From Clostridia bacterium (lineage in GTDB: Bacteria > Bacillota > Clostridia > Oscillospirales > Acutalibacteraceae), in the NCBI GenBank assembly GCA_017436285.1, contig JAFSDL010000021.1, positions 1 to 64,000 of the forward strand: DNA of 64,000 nt, given 5' to 3'. A model generated the notes under the pieces. The model searched no databases, had not been told where the DNA came from, and worked only from the letters and a program-made list of their open reading frames with translations. Positions 32,972 through 40,990 of this stretch are shown here, piece by piece (within the stretch, counting starts at the first letter, position 1; each line of letters opens with the position of its first letter). A program made the position numbers and the translations under genes.

Positions 32972-34195
32972 ATGACAACGAAATCCAATCTCAACAAGCG
33001 TTGGATTTATCTTATTTCAGGCGTTTTCACAATGCTTTTTTCAGGTGTTTTATATGCCTGGTCAATTCTGAAAATCCCTTTTAAAAGCAATTTTAACTGG
33101 AGTGACTCTGTTTTAGCGTTTAACTTCACATTAACAATGTGCTTTTTCTGTTTGGGTGCATTCTTTGGTAGCCTTATCTGCAAAAAGCTTGGCACAAGGC
33201 TTACTCTGATTATTGCGGGTGCTCTTGTGGCAATAGGCTTCGGCTCAACAGGACTTTTAAGTTCAGAAATCCCCTATCTTTTATATCTCACTTACGCAAT
33301 ACTTGCAGGTACGGGCATTGGTATTTCATATAATGTTGTTGTAGCCACAGTAAATGCCTGGTTCCCTGATAAAAAGGGCTTTTCATCAGGCTGTTTAATG
33401 ATGGGCTTTGGTATCAGCACCCTTCTTTTAGGTAATGTTATCAGTTCATTGTTTGAAAATGCAAGCATTGGTTGGAGCAAGGCTTACATTATTTTAGGTG
33501 CGGTTATCGGCGTTGTGCTTTTTATTTCAGGCATTATTCTTAAGAAACCCTCTGCAGATGATGTGCTCCCTGCACCCAAGCAAAAAAAGAATGTAAAAAA
33601 GGAAAGCTTTGAAGCAAGAGATTTTACTACAAAGGAAATGCTCAAAAGCTTCACCTTCTGGCGTGCATTTGTGTTTATGGCACTTATTACCGCAGTCGGA
33701 AACTCCGTTATAAGCTTTGCCCGCGACCTTGTTATTTCAGTTGACGCAGCACCTGCACTTGCAACAACACTTGTTGGTGTGCTTTCGATTTTCAACGGTC
33801 TCGGCAGAATTATAACAGGTGCAGTTTATGATTCTCTGGGCAGAAGAACAACAATGATTGCCGCAAATATTCTCACAATTTTCGCTGCAGGACTTACACT
33901 TGTTGCGGTTATGATGCACTCCCTTCCCCTTTGCATTATCGGTCTTTGCCTTACAGGACTTTCATACGGTTCAAGCCCCACAATGACTGCATCATTTTCC
34001 GCATCCTTCTATGGCGCAAAGCACTTTCCCACCAATTACAGTATTACAAACTTCAATCTGATTGTGGCATCATTTATTGCAACCTTCAGCAACTCTCTTC
34101 TTATTTCAACAGGCTCCTACACCGCACCCTTTGTTATGCTTCTTATTTTAGCATTAGGTGCATTAGGACTTAATTTTACAATAAAAAAACCGTGA
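32972..34195 (+). CDS. OxlT-like MFS transporter
   Basis: Twelve-helix major facilitator protein of 407 residues in the oxalate:formate antiporter-like branch. The N-terminal R-W-I-Y-L-I-S-G-V-F-T-M-L-F-S-G-V-L-Y-A-W helix, the G-x-x-x-x-R-x-G motif A equivalents (K-K-L-G-T-R) and G-L-G-R-I-I-T-G-A-V-Y-D-S-L-G-R-R fit. Substrate is likely a small carboxylate but cannot be stated. ATG 32972 follows GGAGGT; an upstream TTG at 32954 is less likely. The TGA stop lies inside the terminator stem. Confidence 0.85.
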   Translation: MTTKSNLNKRWIYLISGVFTMLFSGVLYAWSILKIPFKSNFNWSDSVLAFNFTLTMCFFCLGAFFGSLICKKLGTRLTLIIAGALVAIGFGSTGLLSSEIPYLLYLTYAILAGTGIGISYNVVVATVNAWFPDKKGFSSGCLMMGFGISTLLLGNVISSLFENASIGWSKAYIILGAVIGVVLFISGIILKKPSADDVLPAPKQKKNVKKESFEARDFTTKEMLKSFTFWRAFVFMALITAVGNSVISFARDLVISVDAAPALATTLVGVLSIFNGLGRIITGAVYDSLGRRTTMIAANILTIFAAGLTLVAVMMHSLPLCIIGLCLTGLSYGSSPTMTASFSASFYGAKHFPTNYSITNFNLIVASFIATFSNSLLISTGSYTAPFVMLLILALGALGLNFTIKKP

Positions 34196-34243
34196 TTAAA
34201 AAAAGCAACGAAGTGAAAGCACTCCGTTGCTTTTTTAATCACA
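34192..34243. terminator. Long bidirectional terminator
   Basis: GTGATTAAAAAAAGCAACG and CGTTGCTTTTTTAATCAC form an almost perfect stem that contains the stop of the transporter and reaches the end of the DUF4279 gene. Confidence 0.85.
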
Positions 34244-34654
34244 AACATATAAATCAATATCAATTTCCGTTCTTGTTGCAGTGCAAAAATCCATAACTTT
34301 AAGCGAGGGAGCTAAACAAGGATTATCATTATACGAACTCACAAATGGTACAACCTCAAGATAAAAATTCACAACGTTTTCATTTCGTATTTGATTTAAT
34401 ACATCTGTTTTATCAAGTAATGGAGCAATTGTTTCCTCCATTTGTTCAGTCACAACAATTTTATATTCTTCACACTTTCCAAAATGCCAAGCAGAAAACC
34501 CATATTCATGTTCAAATTTATTTTTATCTTCTGCTTTCCACGATTCGTAAGGTTGTAAACCTAATTTAACAGAAATCTTATCAGGGTCAAAATCTCCAAC
34601 GATACGAAAATATGTATAACATTGATTTTCTTCTTTCTTACGTGCTGTTTCCAT
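34235..34654 (-). CDS. DUF4279-type protein
   Basis: A 139-residue cytoplasmic protein. The pattern Y-F-R-I-V-G-D-F-D-P-D-K-I-S-V-K-L-G-L-Q-P near the N-terminus, S-A-W-H-F-G-K in the middle and the C-terminal E-I-D-I-D-L-Y-V fit the DUF4279 family, which is often found near toxin-immunity loci, though none is visible here. Function unknown. The gene stands alone between a long terminator and the spoVT promoter region; GGTGGTGGAAAT precedes the start. Confidence 0.75.
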   Translation of the reverse strand: METARKKEENQCYTYFRIVGDFDPDKISVKLGLQPYESWKAEDKNKFEHEYGFSAWHFGKCEEYKIVVTEQMEETIAPLLDKTDVLNQIRNENVVNFYLEVVPFVSSYNDNPCLAPSLKVMDFCTATRTEIDIDLYVCD

Positions 34655-34772
34655 ATTTCCACCACCTTACAGTTATAATAACACACCAATTACAAATTGT
34701 AAATCCACAGTATAAATTCCCTTTAATCACAAATACTAACAACATAATTTGAGTTTAAGGAGAAATGTATAT

Positions 34773-35312
34773 ATGAAAGCAACAGGGATTGTCAGAAGAA
34801 TAGATGATTTAGGCAGGGTTGTTATTCCTAAAGAAATCAGAAGGACACTTCGTATTCGTGAGGGTGACCCATTGGAAATATTTACCGCAAGTGATGGTGA
34901 GGTTATTTTCAAGAAATACTCGCCTATGGGTGAGATTTCGCAGTTTTCAGGGCAATATTCAGAGGTGCTCAGCAGAACATCAGGGATGCCCGTTCTTATT
35001 ACCGACCGTGACCATGTGGTTTCCGCCTCAGGAATTGCCAAAAAGGATGTACTTGAACGCCACATTTCACACGAGATGGAAGAATTGATGGAAAACCGTG
35101 AAAACTATATCCGTCAGAAAGGTCTGCCCACCTTCTACCCTATTGATAATATGGAGCTGACTGCCTCATTGGCGTTTCCTATTATTGCATCGGGTGATAT
35201 AAGTGGCGCGGTAATTTTTCTTGAAAATGAAAAAGGCGATTACCCTACTGACACAGAAATTAAGTTAGCACAAGTAGCGGCTGCATTTTTAGGGAAGCAG
35301 ATGGAAGAGTAG
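34773..35312 (+). CDS. spoVT: Stage V sporulation transcription factor SpoVT
   Basis: AbrB-family regulator of forespore genes. The N-terminal swapped-hairpin domain is unmistakable (M-K-A-T-G-I-V-R-R-I-D-D-L-G-R-V-V-I-P-K-E-I-R-R-T), followed by a GAF-like sensor domain (about 55-178). Its 179 residues match SpoVT rather than the shorter AbrB. AAGGAG precedes ATG 34773. The gene ends with TAG at its normal length, which shows that TAG is a functional stop in this genome. Confidence 0.93.
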   Translation: MKATGIVRRIDDLGRVVIPKEIRRTLRIREGDPLEIFTASDGEVIFKKYSPMGEISQFSGQYSEVLSRTSGMPVLITDRDHVVSASGIAKKDVLERHISHEMEELMENRENYIRQKGLPTFYPIDNMELTASLAFPIIASGDISGAVIFLENEKGDYPTDTEIKLAQVAAAFLGKQMEE

Positions 35313-35592
35313 TACAAAGTGCAAAGCACTTTGTAGCGATATAAATTGGGGATTTTTGTACCACCCACCGCTGACGCGGTCCCCCCTCCTTTTTGTTTCA
35401 CAAAAAAGAGGGATAGGCTTCGCCTACAAATAAACGATACGAAAGTAACAAGTACACAAAAGAGTTTCTTTATATTTGTGCATTCTACCAAAACCACTTG
35501 TTACCTCATTTTTCACATTGTAAAACACAACTTCTTATGTTAAAATATTATTCGTGTGATTATGTGCAGATTTTAACATAAGGAGTATTTTT
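35313..35592. repeat. Intergenic hairpins between spoVT and the methyltransferase gene
   Basis: Directly after the spoVT stop lies a perfect palindromic hairpin TACAAAGTGC-aaa-GCACTTTGTA (35313-35335) with no T-run. A second hairpin, CCCTCcTTTTT and AAAAAaGAGGG (35384-35412), and a short TAGGC-tt-CGCCTA hairpin follow. The sequence looks like accumulated dispersed repeats; no gene is supported. Confidence 0.45.
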
Positions 35593-36327
35593 ATGGCATC
35601 ACGAAAAGAGCGAACGGAAGCCCTTTCCAAAGATATGAAAATATATGTCAGCGATGCTCATATTTTCACCTCTGATGCTATTGTTTTAGCAGATTTCTGT
35701 AAGCCTCGCCACAAGGACAAATGCTGTGATTTAGGCACAGGCAACGGCATTATACCAATGCTTTGGTTAAGGGATTTTCAACCCAAAGAAATTACAGGTG
35801 TTGAGCTTTCTGAAAGCGCTGTTACCCTTTTTAATAAAACTCTCGAAGAAAACGGATTAAAGGATAAGGTTAATATCGTTCATTGTGATTTAAGAAAGCT
35901 TAAGGGTGTTTTACCAAATGAATACTATGATTTGATAAGCATTAATCCCCCATATAAAAAGCTTGGCACAGGAATTGTTAACGAGGGTGAGGATTACAAA
36001 AACGCCCGTCACGAATTCACCTGCACTCTTGAGGATGCTTCAAAGGCGGCGGCACTTCTTTTAAAATTCGGTGGCAGGTTCTGTATATGCCAACGCCCTG
36101 AAAGGCTGCCTGATATTTTCGCTGCTATGAGAAAATTTAAAATTGAGCCAAAGTCAATGCGCGAGGTTATTCAAAGAGCAGGCAAGGAGCCAAGTCTTGT
36201 TATGGTTGAGGGTAAAAAAGGGTCTGCTCCCGGCTTCAGAATTCAACCACCTCTTATTCTTGAAAAAGAAAACGGTGACTACACCGAGGAAGCCGCAAAT
36301 TTATTTTATGCATATAAATTCAAATAA
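35593..36327 (+). CDS. tRNA1(Val) N6-adenine methyltransferase-like (TrmN6/YfiC) protein
   Basis: SAM-dependent methyltransferase, 244 residues. The SAM site is C-C-D-L-G-T-G-N-G-I-I-P-M and the adenine-N6 catalytic motif is S-I-N-P-P-Y. This N-P-P-Y enzyme, with the D-A-I-V-L-A-D-F leader, matches the YfiC-like family that methylates A37 of tRNA1(Val); other N6-adenine substrates cannot be excluded. AAGGAG lies upstream, and a GPH transporter gene follows 43 bp after its start region. No link between the two is evident. Confidence 0.82.
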   Translation: MASRKERTEALSKDMKIYVSDAHIFTSDAIVLADFCKPRHKDKCCDLGTGNGIIPMLWLRDFQPKEITGVELSESAVTLFNKTLEENGLKDKVNIVHCDLRKLKGVLPNEYYDLISINPPYKKLGTGIVNEGEDYKNARHEFTCTLEDASKAAALLLKFGGRFCICQRPERLPDIFAAMRKFKIEPKSMREVIQRAGKEPSLVMVEGKKGSAPGFRIQPPLILEKENGDYTEEAANLFYAYKFK

Positions 36328-36370
36328 TTGAATTTCATATAAATTCCAGAAGAATTACGGAGGAATGAAA

Positions 36371-37885
36371 ATGTCTAAAGAAAAGGTTAAAGAAAAAATG
36401 CAAAACACATTTTTGAGCAAAAAGGAATTGTGGGCATTTGCTATCGGTGGCGCAGGTCAGGGTATGATTTACGCTATGATGTCAAGCTACATAAGTGACT
36501 ACTATGTTAACGTTCTTCAGTTACCGCTTATGTTTGTTTTGCTTTTGATGCTCCTTGCTCGTGTGTGGGATGCAATCAACGACCCATTGATGGGTATAAT
36601 CGTTGATAAGCGCCAAACTAAGCGTGGCAAAATGAAGCCTTATATACTTTATGCCACAATGCCAATAGCAATCTTCACAGTGCTTATGTATTTAAGCCCT
36701 GATTTGCCAAAAACATATTTAATCATTTATTCTGCAATTGTTTATGTTGGTTGGGGTATGCTCTACACAATGGCAGATGTTCCCTTCTGGGGTCTGCCTA
36801 ACATTCTCACTCCCAATAGTGAAGAAAGAAGCCAGGTGCTTTCAATCGGTAAAACTGTCAATGGCGTTGGCTCTGCTATTCCCGAGGTGCTTTTCCTCGT
36901 TTGCGGTCTTTTACTCCCCAAATTCCTTGACACATCTGACCCACTTGCCTTCAACAAACAGAAATATCTCATTATTGCTGTTATAACTGTTGTTCTCGGC
37001 TCTGTTCTTTATATCAGAACTTATTTCAAGGTTAAGGAAAGAGTTATTATTCCTCCCAAGAAGCGCGAGCCCGGTCAGCCTCTCACAATCAAGAGAATTT
37101 TCACCTGCAAGCCCTTGATGCTTGTTATTGCAATGGGTGTGCTTTCAAGCGGTCGTTATATGGTTCAGGCGGCAGCACTTCACGTTGCAAGATATGCCTT
37201 CTATATCGGACCTGAGCTTACTGCAGATATGAGCCTTGCAGAAAGAACTGCTCTTATTGATGCAAGCGTTTCTTCAATAAAAACAATTTTCCAGGTATGT
37301 GCTATTGTTGGTATGTTTGGTGCAATGCTCTTTATGCCTGCACTTATGAAAAAATTCAAATACAGCAAAATCGTTATTTTCACCTGCCTTTTAGGCTTTG
37401 GTGCAAGTATTTTCACAACCCTTATCGGTTGGTTTACAAATAACCTTTATGCTTGTATTCCTTTCATTATTATTTCCTGCATTCCTCTTGGTGTTATCAA
37501 TGTTATTTCAATCGCTATGATTTGCGACTGCCTTGACTATATGGAGCTCAAAACAGGCTTCCGTGATAATGCTTTGGGTGCTGCCTGCCAGGGCTTTGTT
37601 AACAAGCTTGGTAATGCTTTTGCAACCTGCGGTATTGTTTTAATGTATATGTTTATTGACATCGACCCTGCTCAGATGCTTTCTTCCACTGCAGTTATGG
37701 CGGCAACAGACCTTACAAGAACACAGAACTTTGCAATGTTCTCACTGGTTTCCATTGTTCCCGGTGTGAGTATGCTTCTTTGTGCGCTTCCCATGTTCTT
37801 CTACAAAATTGATGATATGAAGCCTCAGATTCAGAAAGAGCTTGCTGAAAAGAGAAAAACCTCCGGCGTTAAAATTGAAAATTAA
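36371..37885 (+). CDS. GPH-family sugar:cation symporter
   Basis: Membrane transporter of about 504 residues in the glycoside-pentoside-hexuronide family (MelB/XylP-like). Twelve helices; hallmark D-Y-Y-V-N-V near helix 1-2, W-D-A-I-N-D-P-L-M-G, T-K-R-G-K-M-K-P-Y and D-N-A-L-G-A in the second half. Substrate is probably a sugar or uronide, with Na+ or H+ as coupling ion. ATG 36371 has GGAGG seven bases upstream; the ATG at 36365 overlaps it. A COG2509-type flavoprotein gene follows after 15 bp, probably on the same transcript. Confidence 0.87.
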   Translation: MSKEKVKEKMQNTFLSKKELWAFAIGGAGQGMIYAMMSSYISDYYVNVLQLPLMFVLLLMLLARVWDAINDPLMGIIVDKRQTKRGKMKPYILYATMPIAIFTVLMYLSPDLPKTYLIIYSAIVYVGWGMLYTMADVPFWGLPNILTPNSEERSQVLSIGKTVNGVGSAIPEVLFLVCGLLLPKFLDTSDPLAFNKQKYLIIAVITVVLGSVLYIRTYFKVKERVIIPPKKREPGQPLTIKRIFTCKPLMLVIAMGVLSSGRYMVQAAALHVARYAFYIGPELTADMSLAERTALIDASVSSIKTIFQVCAIVGMFGAMLFMPALMKKFKYSKIVIFTCLLGFGASIFTTLIGWFTNNLYACIPFIIISCIPLGVINVISIAMICDCLDYMELKTGFRDNALGAACQGFVNKLGNAFATCGIVLMYMFIDIDPAQMLSSTAVMAATDLTRTQNFAMFSLVSIVPGVSMLLCALPMFFYKIDDMKPQIQKELAEKRKTSGVKIEN

Positions 37886-37900
37886 AAGGATGTTATTCAA

Positions 37901-39298
37901 ATGAAATACGATGTTGTTATTATTGGTGCAGGACCTGCCGGTATATTTACCGCCCTTGAAATGCGCCGAAAAGGATGTAACAAATCAATACTTATAGTTG
38001 AAAAAGGTCAACCTGTTGAAAAACGAAGCTGTCCCAAAGCCAAAACAAAGCAATGCGTTAACTGCAAGCCCTATTGCCACATTACAACAGGCTTTTCAGG
38101 TGCAGGTGCTTTCTCCGATGGTAAGCTTTCCTTAAGCTACGAGGTAGGCGGTGACTTACCCTCTCTTATTGGTGAGGATTTCGCTCAGGAGCTTATTGAT
38201 TACACCGACAAAATTTATCTTGAATTCGGTGCAGATGAGCACATTGAGGGTATCGGCAACGATGCCGAGGTTAAGGAAATCAGAAAGAATGCCATTCAGG
38301 CAGGTCTTAAGCTTGTTGACTGCCCTATCCGTCATTTAGGTACTGAAAAAGCGCAGACACTTTACCTTGAAATTGAAAATCATCTTCGCAAAGAAAATGT
38401 TGATATGATGTTCGGTTATGAATGCAATGATATTCTTATTGAAGATGGCGTTTGCAAGGGTGTTTTCATAAGTAAAGGCGATGAGCATTTACAGATTGAT
38501 GCTGATAAAATCGTTGTTGCCACAGGCAGAAGAGGTGCAGACTGGCTTGAAAAGCTTTGCAATGAGCACGGCATTGAGCATCAGGCAGGCACTGTTGATA
38601 TCGGTGTTCGTGTTGAGGTAAGAAACGAGGTTATGGAAAAGGTTAACAGGGTGCTTTATGAATCAAAGCTTATCGGCTACCCAAAGCCCTTCAAAAACAA
38701 GGTTCGAACCTTCTGCCAGAATCCCGGTGGATTTGTGAGCCAGGAAAACTATGACAACGACCTTGCTGTTGTTAACGGACATTCTTACAAAGAGAAAAAA
38801 TCCAACAACACAAACGTTGCAATTCTTTGCTCACATAACTTTAACCATCCCTTCAACCAGCCTATCGAATATGCTCAGAAGGTTGGCGAGCTTACAAATA
38901 TGCTTGGTGCAGGTCATATTCTTGTTCAGCGCTATGGGGATATTCTTGATGGTAAAAGAACCTGGCCAAAGGAATTGGCGCAGTCAAACCTTCGCCCATC
39001 TCTCCCTGATGCAGTTGCAGGCGATATTACCGCCGCAATGCCTTACAGAGCAATGACAAATATTATAAACTTCATTCAGGCGGTAGACCACGTTGTTCCC
39101 GGCTTTGCTTCAACAGAAACACTCCTTTACTCCCCCGAATTAAAGTTTTACAGTAACAAAATCAAAATGGATACCGAGCTTAACACAAGCGTTAAAGGTC
39201 TTCATTGCCTTGGTGACTCCTCAGGTTGGACAAGAGGTCTTATGATGGCATCCGTTATGGGCGTTCTTATGGGACGGCAGATAGCTTGTGGCAAATAA
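37901..39298 (+). CDS. COG2509-type FAD-dependent dehydrogenase
   Basis: A 465-residue flavoprotein of a widespread but uncharacterised class. It has the FAD-binding G-A-G-P-A-G motif at 9-14, a Cys-rich stretch C-P-K-A-K-T-K-Q-C-V-N-C-K-P-Y-C (about 44-59) that could bind a cluster or act in redox, then G-F-S-G-A-G-A-F-S-D-G-K-L-S-L-S, and a C-terminal G-D-S-S-G-W-T-R-G-L-M-M-A-S FAD contact. Known relatives are annotated only as NAD(FAD)-utilising dehydrogenases. It shares a transcript with the GPH transporter; no functional link can be claimed. Confidence 0.85.
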   Translation: MKYDVVIIGAGPAGIFTALEMRRKGCNKSILIVEKGQPVEKRSCPKAKTKQCVNCKPYCHITTGFSGAGAFSDGKLSLSYEVGGDLPSLIGEDFAQELIDYTDKIYLEFGADEHIEGIGNDAEVKEIRKNAIQAGLKLVDCPIRHLGTEKAQTLYLEIENHLRKENVDMMFGYECNDILIEDGVCKGVFISKGDEHLQIDADKIVVATGRRGADWLEKLCNEHGIEHQAGTVDIGVRVEVRNEVMEKVNRVLYESKLIGYPKPFKNKVRTFCQNPGGFVSQENYDNDLAVVNGHSYKEKKSNNTNVAILCSHNFNHPFNQPIEYAQKVGELTNMLGAGHILVQRYGDILDGKRTWPKELAQSNLRPSLPDAVAGDITAAMPYRAMTNIINFIQAVDHVVPGFASTETLLYSPELKFYSNKIKMDTELNTSVKGLHCLGDSSGWTRGLMMASVMGVLMGRQIACGK

Positions 39299-39378
39299 GT
39301 CGCCAGCAAATAGTAAAGATGTTGCGAAGCTCTGGCGACTGGCGACTGGTGACTGGCGACTGGTATCTATTTGCTGAA
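39298..39378. repeat. 7-bp tandem repeat and inverted words after the flavoprotein gene
   Basis: CTGGCGA repeats four and a half times at 39332-39363, one copy with CTGGTGA. AGTCGCCAG and CAAATAG at the left (39298-39315) recur as reverse complements CTGGCGACT and CTATTTG at the right, but in the same order. Confidence 0.6.
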
Positions 39379-39445
39379 CATAAATAAATCACATATTTTT
39401 GCAAATGCTATAATATACTTATATTGAGCATTGTGAGGTGTGTGT

Positions 39446-39922
39446 ATGGTATTATCTGTGAGAACGAAGAGCTTAATTAAAAATCTTGCAATTCCTTTAC
39501 TTGTTGGGGCGTTGGCGGGATTTCTGACCAATGCAGATGTTAAGGAATTTATGACAACTGCAAGGCAACCGTTTTTTACTCCACCCGGGTGGGTATTCCC
39601 TGTTGCGTGGACCATACTTTATGCTTTAATGGGTTTTTCTGCATACATTATTGAAAACACAAGCACTCCGCGTAAGAACAGGGCGTTAACTGTATATTAC
39701 ATTCAGTTGTTCTTTAATTTTGTCTGGAGCTTCATTTTCTTTTCTGCCAACAATTATTTATTTGCTTTTGTGTGGATAATTATTCTGTGGGCTCTTATTA
39801 TTGCAACAATTCTTGAATTTAAAATGATAAAGATGCGTGCGGCATATTTTCTTATCCCCTATCTTATCTGGGTAACCTTTGCGGCGGTATTGAATTTCAG
39901 TGTGTATTTATTGAACAGATAA
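39446..39922 (+). CDS. tspO: TspO/MBR-family membrane protein
   Basis: Five-helix membrane protein related to the mitochondrial benzodiazepine receptor, which binds porphyrins and cholesterol-like ligands and is linked to stress and tetrapyrrole metabolism. Signatures are P-F-F-T-P-P-G-W-V-F-P-V-A-W-T-I-L-Y-A-L-M-G-F-S-A-Y and F-N-F-V-W-S. Length 158 is normal. ATG 39446 lies behind GTGAGG; a GTG two codons earlier is possible. No porphyrin or light-related genes adjoin. Confidence 0.92.
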   Translation: MVLSVRTKSLIKNLAIPLLVGALAGFLTNADVKEFMTTARQPFFTPPGWVFPVAWTILYALMGFSAYIIENTSTPRKNRALTVYYIQLFFNFVWSFIFFSANNYLFAFVWIIILWALIIATILEFKMIKMRAAYFLIPYLIWVTFAAVLNFSVYLLNR

Positions 39923-39924
39923 AA

Positions 39925-39965
39925 AAGCATCGAACCTTTAAAAATATAGGTTCGATGCTTTCTTT
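39925..39965. terminator. Bidirectional terminator between tspO and the converging gene
   Basis: AAGCATCGAACCT and AGGTTCGATGCTT around a 10-base loop, followed by TCTTTT. Confidence 0.85.
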
Positions 39966-40990
39966 TAATTTATTGTGAAAAGCTGTGTTTCGGTATCGTA
40001 ATCAGATGTCCAGATATTTATCTGATAATCTGTGAAGAGTGATGGTATTGTTATGGATTTATCGGCAATTTCATCGGCAAGCTGGGTCAACGCATAAGTA
40101 TCAAGCTTACAACGAATCATACATAAATCATCATACTCTGTGGAAATAAATTTCCAATCAAATTTTTTGCCACCCTTTTCAAAGCCGAAGCAAACGAAAT
40201 TGTTCTCAAAATTGTGATTTAATGAATTATAAGCTTCTTCATCCGCAAAATAGATATCAATCCAGATAAATTCATCTGCGGTTGTTACCTGCACCTTTTC
40301 AACACCTTCATTAAGGCTTGAAACCACTGCAGGAGTTACGGGATATTCTTTATTGAAGCCTTCAACTGTTTTGGGGTAGGTTCCCACAACAGTTCTGCCA
40401 ACGCCCTCCTTGGACTGATGCTCAAGATAAACGTTGAATTTAAGCACCTCAAGAATATTTTTATAATTAACTGTAAGCTCATCTGTAAGCGCAACCGCAT
40501 TCACAATATCATCAATCTCGGTAAGGGTATATTCTGCGCTTTTACCATCGGAAAGGAATCTAAAATCACCGGGGCAAGAAACCTGAGTGCCGTTATTGAT
40601 ATAAAAGCAGAACATTGGCACAACATCAATTGTAAAATCATTTGAAGCATAATGGGCATCTAAAAGTGCCTCTTTATCTTCAAATTCAACAATTATTTTT
40701 ACACTGCTTTTGTTATAATCTGCAGATACATTTTTGATTGTATCAACTCGTTTTTTCAAGCCCTCAAGAGAAATAGAATCATCCTTTTCAACAACCTGTG
40801 CTTCAGTTGTTGCTACTGTTGTTTTCTCCGTTGTGGTTGCCTCAAGCTCCTTGGTCTTTTTACTTATTGCGGAAGAAAGGCTGAATATTGCCACAAGTGC
40901 AATTGCCACAACTATTACAAACAAGCCTAACAAGAAGGGATTTTTTTGAATCTTGTAGGATAGGCTGTTTTTATTCATCTCGTCCATCAT
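39965..40990 (-). CDS. Membrane-anchored extracellular protein of unknown function
   Basis: A 341-residue protein with a cytoplasmic N-terminus, one membrane helix (about 19-40), a Thr/Glu-rich stalk (about 47-70, ATTTEKTTVATTEAQ) and a large extracellular part without a family I recognise. The extracellular part may contain two similar alpha/beta modules: SVKIIVEFEDKEALLDAH and EFIWIDIYFADEEAYNSLNH look like homologous segments, each followed by an F-C-F motif. It overlaps the end of the acyl-CoA-ligase-like gene by 20 bases, so the two are coupled. Confidence 0.75.
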   Translation of the reverse strand: MMDEMNKNSLSYKIQKNPFLLGLFVIVVAIALVAIFSLSSAISKKTKELEATTTEKTTVATTEAQVVEKDDSISLEGLKKRVDTIKNVSADYNKSSVKIIVEFEDKEALLDAHYASNDFTIDVVPMFCFYINNGTQVSCPGDFRFLSDGKSAEYTLTEIDDIVNAVALTDELTVNYKNILEVLKFNVYLEHQSKEGVGRTVVGTYPKTVEGFNKEYPVTPAVVSSLNEGVEKVQVTTADEFIWIDIYFADEEAYNSLNHNFENNFVCFGFEKGGKKFDWKFISTEYDDLCMIRCKLDTYALTQLADEIADKSITIPSLFTDYQINIWTSDYDTETQLFTIN

